Positions 8,517-16,329 of a DNA stretch of 64,000 nucleotides are shown here, in pieces (the stretch's first letter is position 1; each line of letters opens with the position of its first letter). The position numbers and the translations under genes are program-made. The stretch spans positions 3,224,001 to 3,288,000 of the forward strand of contig NZ_CP120210.1 in the NCBI RefSeq assembly GCF_029369745.1, in the 5' to 3' direction. The stretch is from Amycolatopsis sp. QT-25 (GTDB lineage Bacteria; Actinomycetota; Actinomycetes; Mycobacteriales; Pseudonocardiaceae). The notes beneath the pieces were generated by a model. It did no database searches, was not told where the DNA came from, and saw only the letters and a program-made list of their open reading frames with translations.

Positions 8517-9587
8517 TCAGCCGCGATCGTGAGCCAGAGCCGGCGAGTCGATGGCGCCGAGCGCGGAGCGCAGGGGTGACCGTTCCGATTCCCATCGATC
8601 GAAGATGTACCGGGCAAGCGCGTAATCGAGTCCGGTGCCGGCGGAGGCGCCGAAAAGTATGTCGTCGACGAGTTCGGGTTCCTGTGCGGCAAGGCCACCG
8701 GCCATGTCGTTGAGCGCGATGACGTCGTGCACGGAGTCGGCGATGACGTGTTCGTCGAAGAAGCGGGTGGCGATCGGATCGAACCCGAGGCGGCGAAGAC
8801 CGTCGGCCTGGCGTTTGTTCGACAGGGCCGAGGTCATTTCGGCGATGGCGAGGTGTCCGACCGCTGCCGCGCGGAACCGCCGGTGCAGCCCGAACAACGA
8901 CATGACGTTGACGGTCGCGAGCGCGATGCCCGGTACCAGGTCGAGGTAGGCGCCGTAGCGCGCGTCCAGTCCCATGGCGTTCATGCTGTCCCGGTAGAGG
9001 ACCGCGTGAATCTGGTCCGCTCGGCCGGAACCGAACTCGTCGTACTCGATCTCGACCAGTGCGGCCTTGGCTTTGTTCTCCAGTCGCGGGATGGCGAACG
9101 AGTGCGGATCGGACTCCTTCAACCGGTAGGCCGAGCGGAGCACGATCACCTCGAGGAACTGTTCCTTCGTCGCCTTGTCACGCAGGTACGGGGACAGCGC
9201 CGGTCCCGGGAGATCGGCGATCCGGAGCAGCCCGGCCCGGACGTCTTCTCCACCGCGAAGGGAGTCGACGGGGTAGGCCGCGCGAAGTGCGGACTCGAAG
9301 GGCGCCTCGAGTTGTCCGCGGACGGCGAGCAGCGCCGGATTCCACTCCCAGCGCGGGTCGACACCCGCGAAACCGCGGTAATGGAGCTCGTAACAGCTGT
9401 ACAGCGCCAAATGCAGATCGTCATCCGAGAGGGGATCGCCGGTGGGCGCAGGGATGGCGGCCAGGTCACCCGGGTCACGGGACAGGGCGGTGAGCACGAC
9501 CTCGCTGATCGGTCCTCGGGGTTGTGGCAGCGGCGGCTCCCAGCGCTCCGGGGACAGCGGTGTCGACGAGTCGGCCGTGATGGACAT
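8517..9587 (-). CDS. Iron-containing redox enzyme, haem-oxygenase-like putative diiron protein
   Basis: This 356-residue protein resembles the 'iron-containing redox enzyme' family, all-helical with the haem-oxygenase fold. It contains Glu/His helices of the kind that hold a non-haem diiron site: VEIEYDEFGSGRADQIHAV, GHLAIAEMTSALSNK and TRFFDEHVIADSVHD. Characterised relatives (SznF, UndA, BesC, FlcE) N-oxygenate, oxidatively cleave or decarboxylate amino-acid-derived substrates using O2. ATG 9587 is the natural start; the open frame continues upstream through the CDGSH gene in a different frame. The immediate upstream partner is a CDGSH [2Fe-2S] protein (10 bases away), a plausible electron or cluster donor. 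Substrate unknown; probably a product of the ligase and carbamoyltransferase encoded upstream. Confidence 0.82.
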   Translation of the reverse strand: MSITADSSTPLSPERWEPPLPQPRGPISEVVLTALSRDPGDLAAIPAPTGDPLSDDDLHLALYSCYELHYRGFAGVDPRWEWNPALLAVRGQLEAPFESALRAAYPVDSLRGGEDVRAGLLRIADLPGPALSPYLRDKATKEQFLEVIVLRSAYRLKESDPHSFAIPRLENKAKAALVEIEYDEFGSGRADQIHAVLYRDSMNAMGLDARYGAYLDLVPGIALATVNVMSLFGLHRRFRAAAVGHLAIAEMTSALSNKRQADGLRRLGFDPIATRFFDEHVIADSVHDVIALNDMAGGLAAQEPELVDDILFGASAGTGLDYALARYIFDRWESERSPLRSALGAIDSPALAHDRG

Positions 9588-9597
9588 GACTGCGCTC

Positions 9598-9828
9598 TCA
9601 ATCGGTCGAGGTGCTCGGGGAAGCCGTCCTGCGGGACTGCCGGACGAGTTTGTGCGAGCTGTCGCACCACGGTTTCTGCCCGGACCGGCCGCAGCGGCAG
9701 AGTGCCACGGTCCGGCGAGTGGTGGGAATCTCCTGGCCGTCGGCATCGAGCAACCGGAAGTCGCCCCGGACGAGCAGTGGCCCGTTCCGGTACTCGGTGA
9801 TCACCACCGGCGAGTCGGGTTTGCGCAT
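9598..9828 (-). CDS. CDGSH iron-sulfur domain protein (mitoNEET-like)
   Basis: This 76-residue protein carries the CDGSH-type signature ALCRCGRSGQKPWCDSSH, where three Cys and one His bind a redox-active [2Fe-2S] cluster. The preceding VITEYRNGPLLVRGDFRLLDADG is the usual beta-strand part of bacterial stand-alone CDGSH proteins. It lies between a carboxylate-amine ligase gene (16 bases upstream) and a putative diiron oxidase gene (10 bases downstream), all on the minus strand. The best inference is electron transfer to that oxidase, although cluster transfer is also possible. Confidence 0.92.
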   Translation of the reverse strand: MRKPDSPVVITEYRNGPLLVRGDFRLLDADGQEIPTTRRTVALCRCGRSGQKPWCDSSHKLVRQSRRTASPSTSTD

Positions 9829-9844
9829 GGCCGCGCTCCTTTCG

Positions 9845-10951
9845 TCACGGTGCGGCGGTCTGCCGCACGAGAAGGTCGGTGACGTCGGCGAAGGTGCCGC
9901 CCGCGGCGAGCACCGCGCGCTGCCGATCGGCCGAGGTGCCGTCGATCTTCTTGCGCGCGAGGAGTTTAGCCACCTCGTCGTGGTCACCAGCGTGTTCGAG
10001 AGCCGGTCCGACCATGCGCAGCAGGCGGTCGATCAGCTCCCCGGCGGGTACCAGTTCACCGGAGACGGGATCGAGGAGATCGGCGGAAAGCCCGTACCGT
10101 GCCGCCCGCCATTTGGCCGCACGAAGCAGCTCGGGCCACGGATCGGGGCCGTCGGAATTCCGCTGGAGCTCGTCGAGCGCGTGCTTCACCAGGGCGCGGC
10201 AGAGACCTGCCTGCAGGACGGTGTCGTCGACCGTCGTACAGGAGTCGGCCGGCCGGAACTCGACGGTGCGGTAGTTCGTGCCCGGCCGGACGTCCCAGTA
10301 GAGCTGCCCGACGTCGTTGATGGTGTCGTTGCGCGTCAGGGCGGCCATCCGTTCGACGTACTCCTCGTAGGAGGAGAAGACCGGCGGTATGCCGCCCATC
10401 GGCCAGCTCTCCCAGACGGTGCCGCGGTAGCTGGCGAAACCGGTGTCCTCGCCCATCCAGAACGGAGAGCTGGCCGACAGCGCGTTGAGCAGGGGCAGCC
10501 ACGGCCGGACGCGGTTGACCACCTGGATCGCGGTGTCTCGGTCGGGGACACCGACGTGCACCTGACAGGCGCACATCACGTGGGTACGCGCCATCCACGC
10601 ATAGCGGTCGACGATGAAGTGGGTCCGCGACTGGTCGAGGAACTCCTGCGTCCGCCAGTCCGTCAGGGCCAGCGTGCCGGCCGCGACGATCCGGCCACCC
10701 GTCTCCTGCGCGGCGTGGCCGAGCCCGGCGCGCAGTTCGCGGAGCTCGGCACGGACCTGGTCGAGGGTCCGGCAGATTCCGGTCTTGCTCTCGAGCATGC
10801 AGGTCCGCAGCTCGGCGCTGTAGCTTTCACGGCCACCGGGAAGCCGATGGGCGAACTCCAGCAGCGCCGTGGTGTCGTTCAGCGGGCGTCGCTCCTGCGG
10901 GTCGACCGCGAAGAACTCTTCTTCGACCCCGACGGTAAGCGGCTCTGGCAC
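9845..10951 (-). CDS. YbdK-type carboxylate-amine ligase (glutamate-cysteine ligase 2 family)
   Basis: This 368-residue protein starts with TVGVEEEFFAVDP, the family's first metal/ATP-binding segment. It keeps ESYSAELRTCMLESKTGIC, AWMARTHVMCACQVHVGV (metal-binding His), WPLLNALSASSPFWMGEDTGFASYR and YWDVRPGTNYRTVEFRPAD. The family forms gamma-glutamyl or other amide bonds by ATP-dependent carboxylate activation. Several members work in natural-product pathways rather than glutathione synthesis, which actinomycetes generally lack. It is third in a five-gene minus-strand operon. Acceptor and donor cannot be predicted from sequence; an amide link involving an amino acid is a fair expectation. 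Confidence 0.88.
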   Translation of the reverse strand: MPEPLTVGVEEEFFAVDPQERRPLNDTTALLEFAHRLPGGRESYSAELRTCMLESKTGICRTLDQVRAELRELRAGLGHAAQETGGRIVAAGTLALTDWRTQEFLDQSRTHFIVDRYAWMARTHVMCACQVHVGVPDRDTAIQVVNRVRPWLPLLNALSASSPFWMGEDTGFASYRGTVWESWPMGGIPPVFSSYEEYVERMAALTRNDTINDVGQLYWDVRPGTNYRTVEFRPADSCTTVDDTVLQAGLCRALVKHALDELQRNSDGPDPWPELLRAAKWRAARYGLSADLLDPVSGELVPAGELIDRLLRMVGPALEHAGDHDEVAKLLARKKIDGTSADRQRAVLAAGGTFADVTDLLVRQTAAP

Positions 10952-10978
10952 AGGTGGGATGCCCTTCTGCTGGTGGGT

Positions 10979-11896
10979 TCAGGGATGGTGGCGAGCGATG
11001 TCGTCGCCGAGTACCACCACGCGCAACGGAAGCGTGGTGGCGGCGGCGGAATCGTCGAGCGCTTCCAACCGGTTCGTCGTGGACGCACAGGCGCGCTGGA
11101 GGAGCGCCAGTACTTCGTCCGGGGTGACGACGTACTCGGCCGGGCCTCGGATCCGGCGGCAGGACAGGCCGAGGACCAGGTAGTGAGTGACACCGGCCAC
11201 CTCGATCAACGGTCCGTCCCCGCGGTCAGCCAGTTGCCGGACCAGTCGCCGGTTGGCCACCGTGTGGTCGCCGAGCGGCAGTACCCCGAGTGTCAGCCGG
11301 GCTATGCGGTAGCCGGAGTCGTGCAACAACGCGGTCATCGCGCGCGGCGAGGTGTAGCTGCCGATCGTGATCGCCAGTTCGGCGCCCAAGGCGGAGGCGT
11401 GGCGAACGACGTGACGGACGAGGCGCAGCCCGTCGCGTCCACCGTCGATCGAAACCTTGCCGGTGCCGTCGGGAGGTACGGGAAGGGGAACGTAGGGCGG
11501 GTTGCTGGTGACGATGGTGGGCGCGGATCGGAACGGGCAGCCGGCGAGCAGGTCACTTGTGGTCGCGACGCTGTAATCCGCGACGGAGAAGGTGACGCGT
11601 GGGTCGCCCTCCCGCGCGTAGTGCTCGGACGCCCAGGAGACGCTGCCGGCGGCGATGTCCACGCCGTGGACGTGACCGGCGCCCGCGCGCGCGACGGCCA
11701 GTGCCGCCGCACCGCTCCCGGAACCGAGATCGAGAACGGCGCAACCGGGTTCGAGGAGGTCGGTGGTGGCCCAGATCCCGATCTCGGTGTCGATCGGGTC
11801 GAAGAACACGTCGCGCCGCCGCGGTGGTCGCAGATCGGCCGGGGTGAGGTGGTGGAACCGGGTGACCCGGGGAACGATTTCCGCGGTCTTGCTCAT
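10979..11896 (-). CDS. HemK-like methyltransferase with NPPY motif
   Basis: This 305-residue protein has a Rossmann methyltransferase core: VLDLGSGSGAAALAVARAG (motif I), GHVHGVDIAAGSVSWASEH, then IVTSNPPYVPLP. The NPPY motif marks enzymes that methylate planar nitrogens such as glutamine amides, adenine or related amides. The N-terminal VFFDPIDTEIGIWATTDLL sits where release-factor methyltransferases have their substrate helix region. A C-terminal extension of about 100 residues is specific to this protein. ATG 11896 overlaps the end of the carbamoyltransferase gene by four bases. In this context an N-methylation of a ureido or amide group in a small molecule is plausible; a protein target cannot be excluded. 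Confidence 0.82.
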   Translation of the reverse strand: MSKTAEIVPRVTRFHHLTPADLRPPRRRDVFFDPIDTEIGIWATTDLLEPGCAVLDLGSGSGAAALAVARAGAGHVHGVDIAAGSVSWASEHYAREGDPRVTFSVADYSVATTSDLLAGCPFRSAPTIVTSNPPYVPLPVPPDGTGKVSIDGGRDGLRLVRHVVRHASALGAELAITIGSYTSPRAMTALLHDSGYRIARLTLGVLPLGDHTVANRRLVRQLADRGDGPLIEVAGVTHYLVLGLSCRRIRGPAEYVVTPDEVLALLQRACASTTNRLEALDDSAAATTLPLRVVVLGDDIARHHP

Positions 11897-12885
11897 CCTG
11901 GACCTCCATTCGTCACCGAAAGTCCGGCTCGGCCGCCGGTCGCGCAGAACTCCAGCACCGCCATCGCGCTGCTGAGCTTCATGGCTGCCTGGCTCCAGGC
12001 GATCGATCGGGGTCCGTCGAGCACGGCACCCGACACTTCGTCGCCGCGACACGCAGGCAGATCGTGCATGAACAGCGCGGACGGAAATCGATCCATGAAC
12101 GCCTGGTCGATGTGGAAGGGGCGGAACGCTTCCCGCCAGTCGGGATCGCTCTTGGCTGTGCCGGTCGTCTGCCAGCGGGTGGTGTAGACGACGTCGACGT
12201 CGGTGGGGAGGTCGGCCATCGAGGTGGTCGTCACCACGGTGGCGCCGACAGACGCGCCTGCCGTTCGCGCCGCGGTCAGTTCCTCGCCGGGAATTCCGTA
12301 ACCCTCGGGCGTTGCGATGATCAATGTGCTGGACGGGACCTTCGCCAGGCCGTGTGCCAGCGCTGTCGTGGTGTTGTTGCCCTCGCCGACGTAAAGGACC
12401 GTCACGCCGCTGAGGTCTCCGCGATGCAGCCGGATCGTGGCCAGGTCGCAGATTCCCTGGGTCGGGTGTTCCTCGGTGGCCATGGCGTTCACCACCGGAA
12501 TTCCGCTTTCCCGGGAGATGGCCCGCAGATCGCGAAGCGGCCCGGCGGTTCTGGCCACCAGTCCGTCGAGCATGGCCCCCAGGACGCGGGCGGTGTCGGT
12601 GAGTGACTCGCCGGTGTTGACCTGCAGGTCAGCCGGACCATAGGCCAGGACGTGGGCACCCAGCCGATGGGCTCCGACGGAAAAGGCGGTCCGCGTCCGC
12701 GTGGATGTTTTCGTGAACAGCACCCCGATCGCTTTCCCGGCCAGCGGACGGTCGTGCGCCAGCGGGTTCTCGTACAGGTCGACAGCCCTCACGGCAATGC
12801 GGTCGAGTTCGTTCTCGTCGAGATCACGCAACGACAGCAAGCCGGACTCGGGACAAACCTGCGGAGCACCTTGGACCGGTCTCAT
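11893..12885 (-). CDS. Aspartate/ornithine carbamoyltransferase-family enzyme with altered substrate loop
   Basis: This 330-residue protein keeps the carbamoyl-phosphate site: FTKTSTRTRTAF (STRTR) and EEHPTQGICDL (HPTQ). The second-substrate site differs from true OTCase: the HCLP loop reads MHDLPACRGDEVS (Asp for the ornithine-sensing Cys), and the DxxxSMG loop reads DVVYTTRWQTTG, closer to an ATCase-like TR-Q. It therefore carbamoylates an amine, but likely not ornithine. It is the first gene of the five-gene minus-strand operon, and its stop overlaps the methyltransferase start. ATG 12885 has a GAGG site ten bases upstream. A dedicated carbamoylation step followed by ligation and oxidation is the inferred role. 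Confidence 0.85.
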   Translation of the reverse strand: MRPVQGAPQVCPESGLLSLRDLDENELDRIAVRAVDLYENPLAHDRPLAGKAIGVLFTKTSTRTRTAFSVGAHRLGAHVLAYGPADLQVNTGESLTDTARVLGAMLDGLVARTAGPLRDLRAISRESGIPVVNAMATEEHPTQGICDLATIRLHRGDLSGVTVLYVGEGNNTTTALAHGLAKVPSSTLIIATPEGYGIPGEELTAARTAGASVGATVVTTTSMADLPTDVDVVYTTRWQTTGTAKSDPDWREAFRPFHIDQAFMDRFPSALFMHDLPACRGDEVSGAVLDGPRSIAWSQAAMKLSSAMAVLEFCATGGRAGLSVTNGGPG

Positions 12886-13639
12886 GGGCAGTGCGCCTCA
12901 CCGTAGTCGGAACGTCACCGGCCTCCAGCTTTCCAGTTCAGTCGTCCGAGCGCATCCGCGAGACGGGCTACTAGGACACGCCGCGCACCCGGACGAAGCC
13001 TCGTCGAACGTGCCCGGCATGGACGACTTGATCATGAGCCCTCGCCGGAAGATCGGAAGAGAACCGGTGGCGACGACCTCACGCGGCAGACGGGTTGCCC
13101 GCAACCGCGGCGAACCCCGCCCTCGCGCGGCCGACAAGCGGGACGAGCCACTCTCGGCGCGCGAGCTGCATCGGTATCGCGACCGGGGCGGGTCGAGTGC
13201 CGACGCGGTGTTTCTCCGATCAGTCCCCTTTCCGGGGGATTTGCTGCTGTGCGCAGGACCGCCTGGTCGAGTACGCAGTTTCGCGGTGAGCCGGGCGATG
13301 GCGTCAGCCTCGGCTGTCCGGCGGCCGACCCGGGCCACCACGGCGTCGCCCTCGCGGGAAAAGGTGTGCCGGTGTGTGCACGTGCCACCACCACCTGGCT
13401 GTCCACCACCACCGGATAGCGGTATTCATCAGCCTGTCCATAGCGCGCTCCCTGTCGACTCGCACTTCACCGATTTCCCGGAAGCCGGCCTCGTTCGTGT
13501 CGTCCCGACTCGGCTGCCGAGCACTTGTGGCCCGTGGCAGGGCAAGCCGCGAACATGTCGATCACCGCCGCGCCGAGACATCGGCCGGACCGCGGCGGCT
13601 GGGCGGGTTCGGTCTGCACAACGCATCCGGCTCCGCTGA
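12886..13639. other. Gap of about 750 bases, possibly a decayed gene
   Basis: On the minus strand, protein-like patches occur in different frames, for example YPVVVDSQVVVARAHTG near 13390 and DAVVARVGRRTAEADAIARL near 13320. No frame has a start, ribosome site and continuity together. It may be a frameshifted remnant; I cannot assign a family. It separates the five-gene operon from its likely regulator. Confidence 0.3.
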
Positions 13640-15019
13640 TCAGTGGTGTGCATCGATCAGTCGTTCCGCCCGTTTCAACGTCTGCCGCACGACGATGTTG
13701 CCGCGATGGGGATGCAGTCGTCGCTTGATCGAGTGCAGCGCGGAGTGCACGCGTCCGGAGCGGACCCACGAGCACTCGTCCAGGAACCACTGCCAAGTCG
13801 CACACGCCCGTTCGGCATCACCCTGGCGTAGCTGCAATGTGGCCAGCTGATGCGTGGTCAGCAGGCGCGCACGTCGCTCGCCGTCCGGCCGGTGTCTCAG
13901 CGATTCCCGCAGTGCGTGCTCGGCGCGCCCGTGGTCGCGCAGCAAGATCAGCGCCAGGCCCACGAGGTGCTCGATGTCGGCCCGGTCGGTGCACCCCTTC
14001 GGCTCCTGTGGGTCGTCAGCCCCGTCTAGGTACTTCTCGGCCGCCGCCAATCGGCTCAGCGCGGTCTTGCGGTCGTCCAGGGCGGCGTGGGAGACGGCGG
14101 CCTGGCCCAGGAGCGCCGCGCGGGTGCCGGGACGCTGGACCAGGCCGATCCGATCCACGGCGGCGTCCGCCAGTCGCGCCGCGCGGCGGTTGTGGCCGAG
14201 AAAGCATGCCTGCGTACTCATCCCTCGGAGAACCAGGGCATGGCCGGCGCTGTCGCCCGCCTCGTCGGCCAAGCGGAGCGCTACCCGGTAGTAGCGCTGA
14301 GCCAGATGGTGCTGGAGATCGTCGAAACACATGAAGCCGACCAGATCGGTGAGCCCGGCCATGCTGCTGACCAGCTGTCCGCCGGTACGTTCGGCTGTGG
14401 CCGAGCGCGCCAATCCCATGATGTCGGTCTCCAGATAAGCGACGAGCGCCAAGCGCGCGTGGCCACCACCGAACGCCCGGTCGGCGGCGGCGAAGGCGGC
14501 GGTCATCGCCGTGACCGCGGCCAGAAGTCCGGACTGGTGGTCACCGTCGAGGACCGAACGAGCATGAGGTTTCTCCGGGCGTCCGTACCGCCGGGGCGCC
14601 GATGCCCAGTCGACCCGGAACGGCTGCTCGCGCAAGGCGGTCCGCCGGCGTGATTCCAAATCCGATCGCAGCAGCCGGTGCAGTGCCGTGAAACCGGATT
14701 CTCGTATCGCGAAGGCGGGATCGACCTCATCCGCCGTGGGGTCCGCCATACCCGTTTCCGTCGCGGAGACCGGGCGGCCGAGCCGGCGGGACAGTGCTTC
14801 GGCGGCGAACGAAGGTACCGGCGGGCGCGGACGTGTGCCGGACAGCCAATGCGAGACGCTGGTGCGGTCGTAATGCAGGGTGATGCCGGCCTCCGCGGCC
14901 ACGCGATTCACCGCGAAGGCGAAATTGTGATTGGTCCACCGCGCTTCGGTCAGCAGGCCGCGGAGTAGGTCGTTGTAGGTGCGCTTTCGCGGTGTCACGG
15001 CTCTCCTGGTCGGATGCAT
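13640..15019 (-). CDS. Large XRE-type regulator with TPR-like C-terminal region
   Basis: This 459-residue protein starts with a helix-turn-helix domain (about residues 12-75: TYNDLLRGLLTEARWTNHNFAFAVN, then DRTSVSHWLSGTRPRP). A long all-alpha region rich in Ala/Leu repeats follows, with TPR-like pairs such as ALVLRGMSTQACFLGHNRRAARLADAAVD and ALLGQAAVSHAALDDRKTALSRL. This architecture is typical of pathway regulators in Streptomyces and Amycolatopsis. It lies upstream of, and on the same strand as, the carbamoyltransferase-to-HDO operon, separated by a 750-base gap. That position suggests but does not prove control. Start: ATG 15019, or GTG 14998, which sits just behind AGGAGAG (slightly short spacing). 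Confidence 0.8.
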   Translation of the reverse strand: MHPTRRAVTPRKRTYNDLLRGLLTEARWTNHNFAFAVNRVAAEAGITLHYDRTSVSHWLSGTRPRPPVPSFAAEALSRRLGRPVSATETGMADPTADEVDPAFAIRESGFTALHRLLRSDLESRRRTALREQPFRVDWASAPRRYGRPEKPHARSVLDGDHQSGLLAAVTAMTAAFAAADRAFGGGHARLALVAYLETDIMGLARSATAERTGGQLVSSMAGLTDLVGFMCFDDLQHHLAQRYYRVALRLADEAGDSAGHALVLRGMSTQACFLGHNRRAARLADAAVDRIGLVQRPGTRAALLGQAAVSHAALDDRKTALSRLAAAEKYLDGADDPQEPKGCTDRADIEHLVGLALILLRDHGRAEHALRESLRHRPDGERRARLLTTHQLATLQLRQGDAERACATWQWFLDECSWVRSGRVHSALHSIKRRLHPHRGNIVVRQTLKRAERLIDAHH

Positions 15020-16329
15020 GTCACCGGCGCGGCAGGGACACCGCCGCGCCGGTGAGGTGATCGGGGCAGGTGGGCGGGATCGCTCGGTTTCCCGCTCGTG
15101 ACTTCGGTTTCAGTCAACTGGCAGTGCCGGACGGTTGGCCATCGGACGGTGGGGTGAGCCCGGTTGTGAGCACTCGCCGTCAGGGTGAGTGACCTCGGCC
15201 GACCGAGAGGCACACAACGTGCGGATCACCTTCGTGTCGTGCACCGGATGGGGTGGGGTGCCTCGCGGTCGTCGGCACACCTGGTTCCGGGTTCGCACAG
15301 CGTGTGCGGCTCATATGGCGTTTGTTCTGCTCCTTTTGGCGGCGGTGAATCCGGTCGCGACGGTATGGACTTGCCGACGAAGCGGGCCACGGAAACGAAT
15401 TCCGAAAAAGCCCCGGCGCGGTGCCACGATTTCAGGACGGAGCTTTCCCGGCCGGAAATGACGCCGTCGAGGCGGATCGACCGCGTTGGGCCCGGTGAAC
15501 TCCGCATGAACACAACGCCACGTAGCTTGAGTTGATCATGAGAATTTGCTTTCTGGCGTTGCTGACGCGGCCTGGCGGCGTGACTGAGCGCGAGCCTTCC
15601 CTGGGTGCTTCGAGGCGACGCGGGCGGCCGGAGGTGACCGGTGTGACCGGCGTGGCGTCGGTGCGGGGGTCGTGAGTGGCGGTCAAACGTGTCGTGTTTT
15701 CGGGACGCGAGCCGATCTCGGCTTACCTGTCTGCAAAGGACATAACGACCCTTGTGCCCGCTGGGCCGCCACGGTGATTCTCTCTCGTGGGGTACATGAA
15801 GGCCCCCTTCCTTGCGTCTAGCGCAAGGAAGGGGGCCTTCATGTACCACGTCCGCCCTGCGGTGGGTATCCAAGATGCTCTTGGCTCCACGCTCATGACT
15901 CTGCGAGGCGAAGTGCTCAGATCGGGCGCTGAAGCCCGTTTCGAAGCCCGTGGGCGCCGGATCCCCGTGGCGATCACGCCATTCAAGGCTTCGGCGCCCG
16001 GACACGTTCGCCTCACCCTCAATGGAACGCGAATCGCCACTCGCGACCCCCTGTATCGACATCCCGCGTATCCCTGGCGCCACACCGGTAACAGTCCGTA
16101 ATGGACAGAATCAGCCAAGGTGCGCGAACTGTCGTCACCGACGATAAACGAGGTAGACCAACTCGGGATACGTGGCATCGCGCATGAACGGGAATGAACG
16201 CACTCGACAATTCCGTCACTCTGGAAGTCGAATGGGCGTAATGTCGAGTCGACCGTGGGTGTCCGCGATTTCGCACCGCGAGCGGCCGCGCGGCCGGACC
16301 GTCAGCCGCTCGCCGCTTTGTGCCCGTCC
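15020..16329. other. Gap of 1.3 kb; only a dispersed repeat is recognisable
   Basis: No reading frame shows family-like sequence. A frame that seems open at 15787-16101 is an artefact of reading through the repeat's hairpin. The element at 15738-15847 is the only structure I can support. Confidence 0.45.
15738..15847 (+). repeat. Dispersed repeat with long hairpin, copy A
   Basis: About 50 bases of leader beginning GGACATAACGACC, with GTGATTCTCTCTCG at its end, precede a perfect 26-bp inverted repeat (arms 15791-15816 and 15822-15847, 5-base loop) whose arm contains GAAGGCCCCCTTCCTTGCG. The same leader and hairpin recur at 53509-53620. It encodes no protein. It looks like a mobile or REP-like palindromic element of the host genome. 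Confidence 0.75.

Noticed and set aside
9611..12187. An 858-codon open frame on the plus strand
   Set aside because: It lies opposite four minus-strand genes with clear families and ribosome sites; its own translation has no recognisable domain.
15787..16101. Small gene beginning at the hairpin of repeat copy A
   Set aside because: Its first 20 codons are the hairpin itself, giving a palindromic peptide repeat, and the rest matches nothing.
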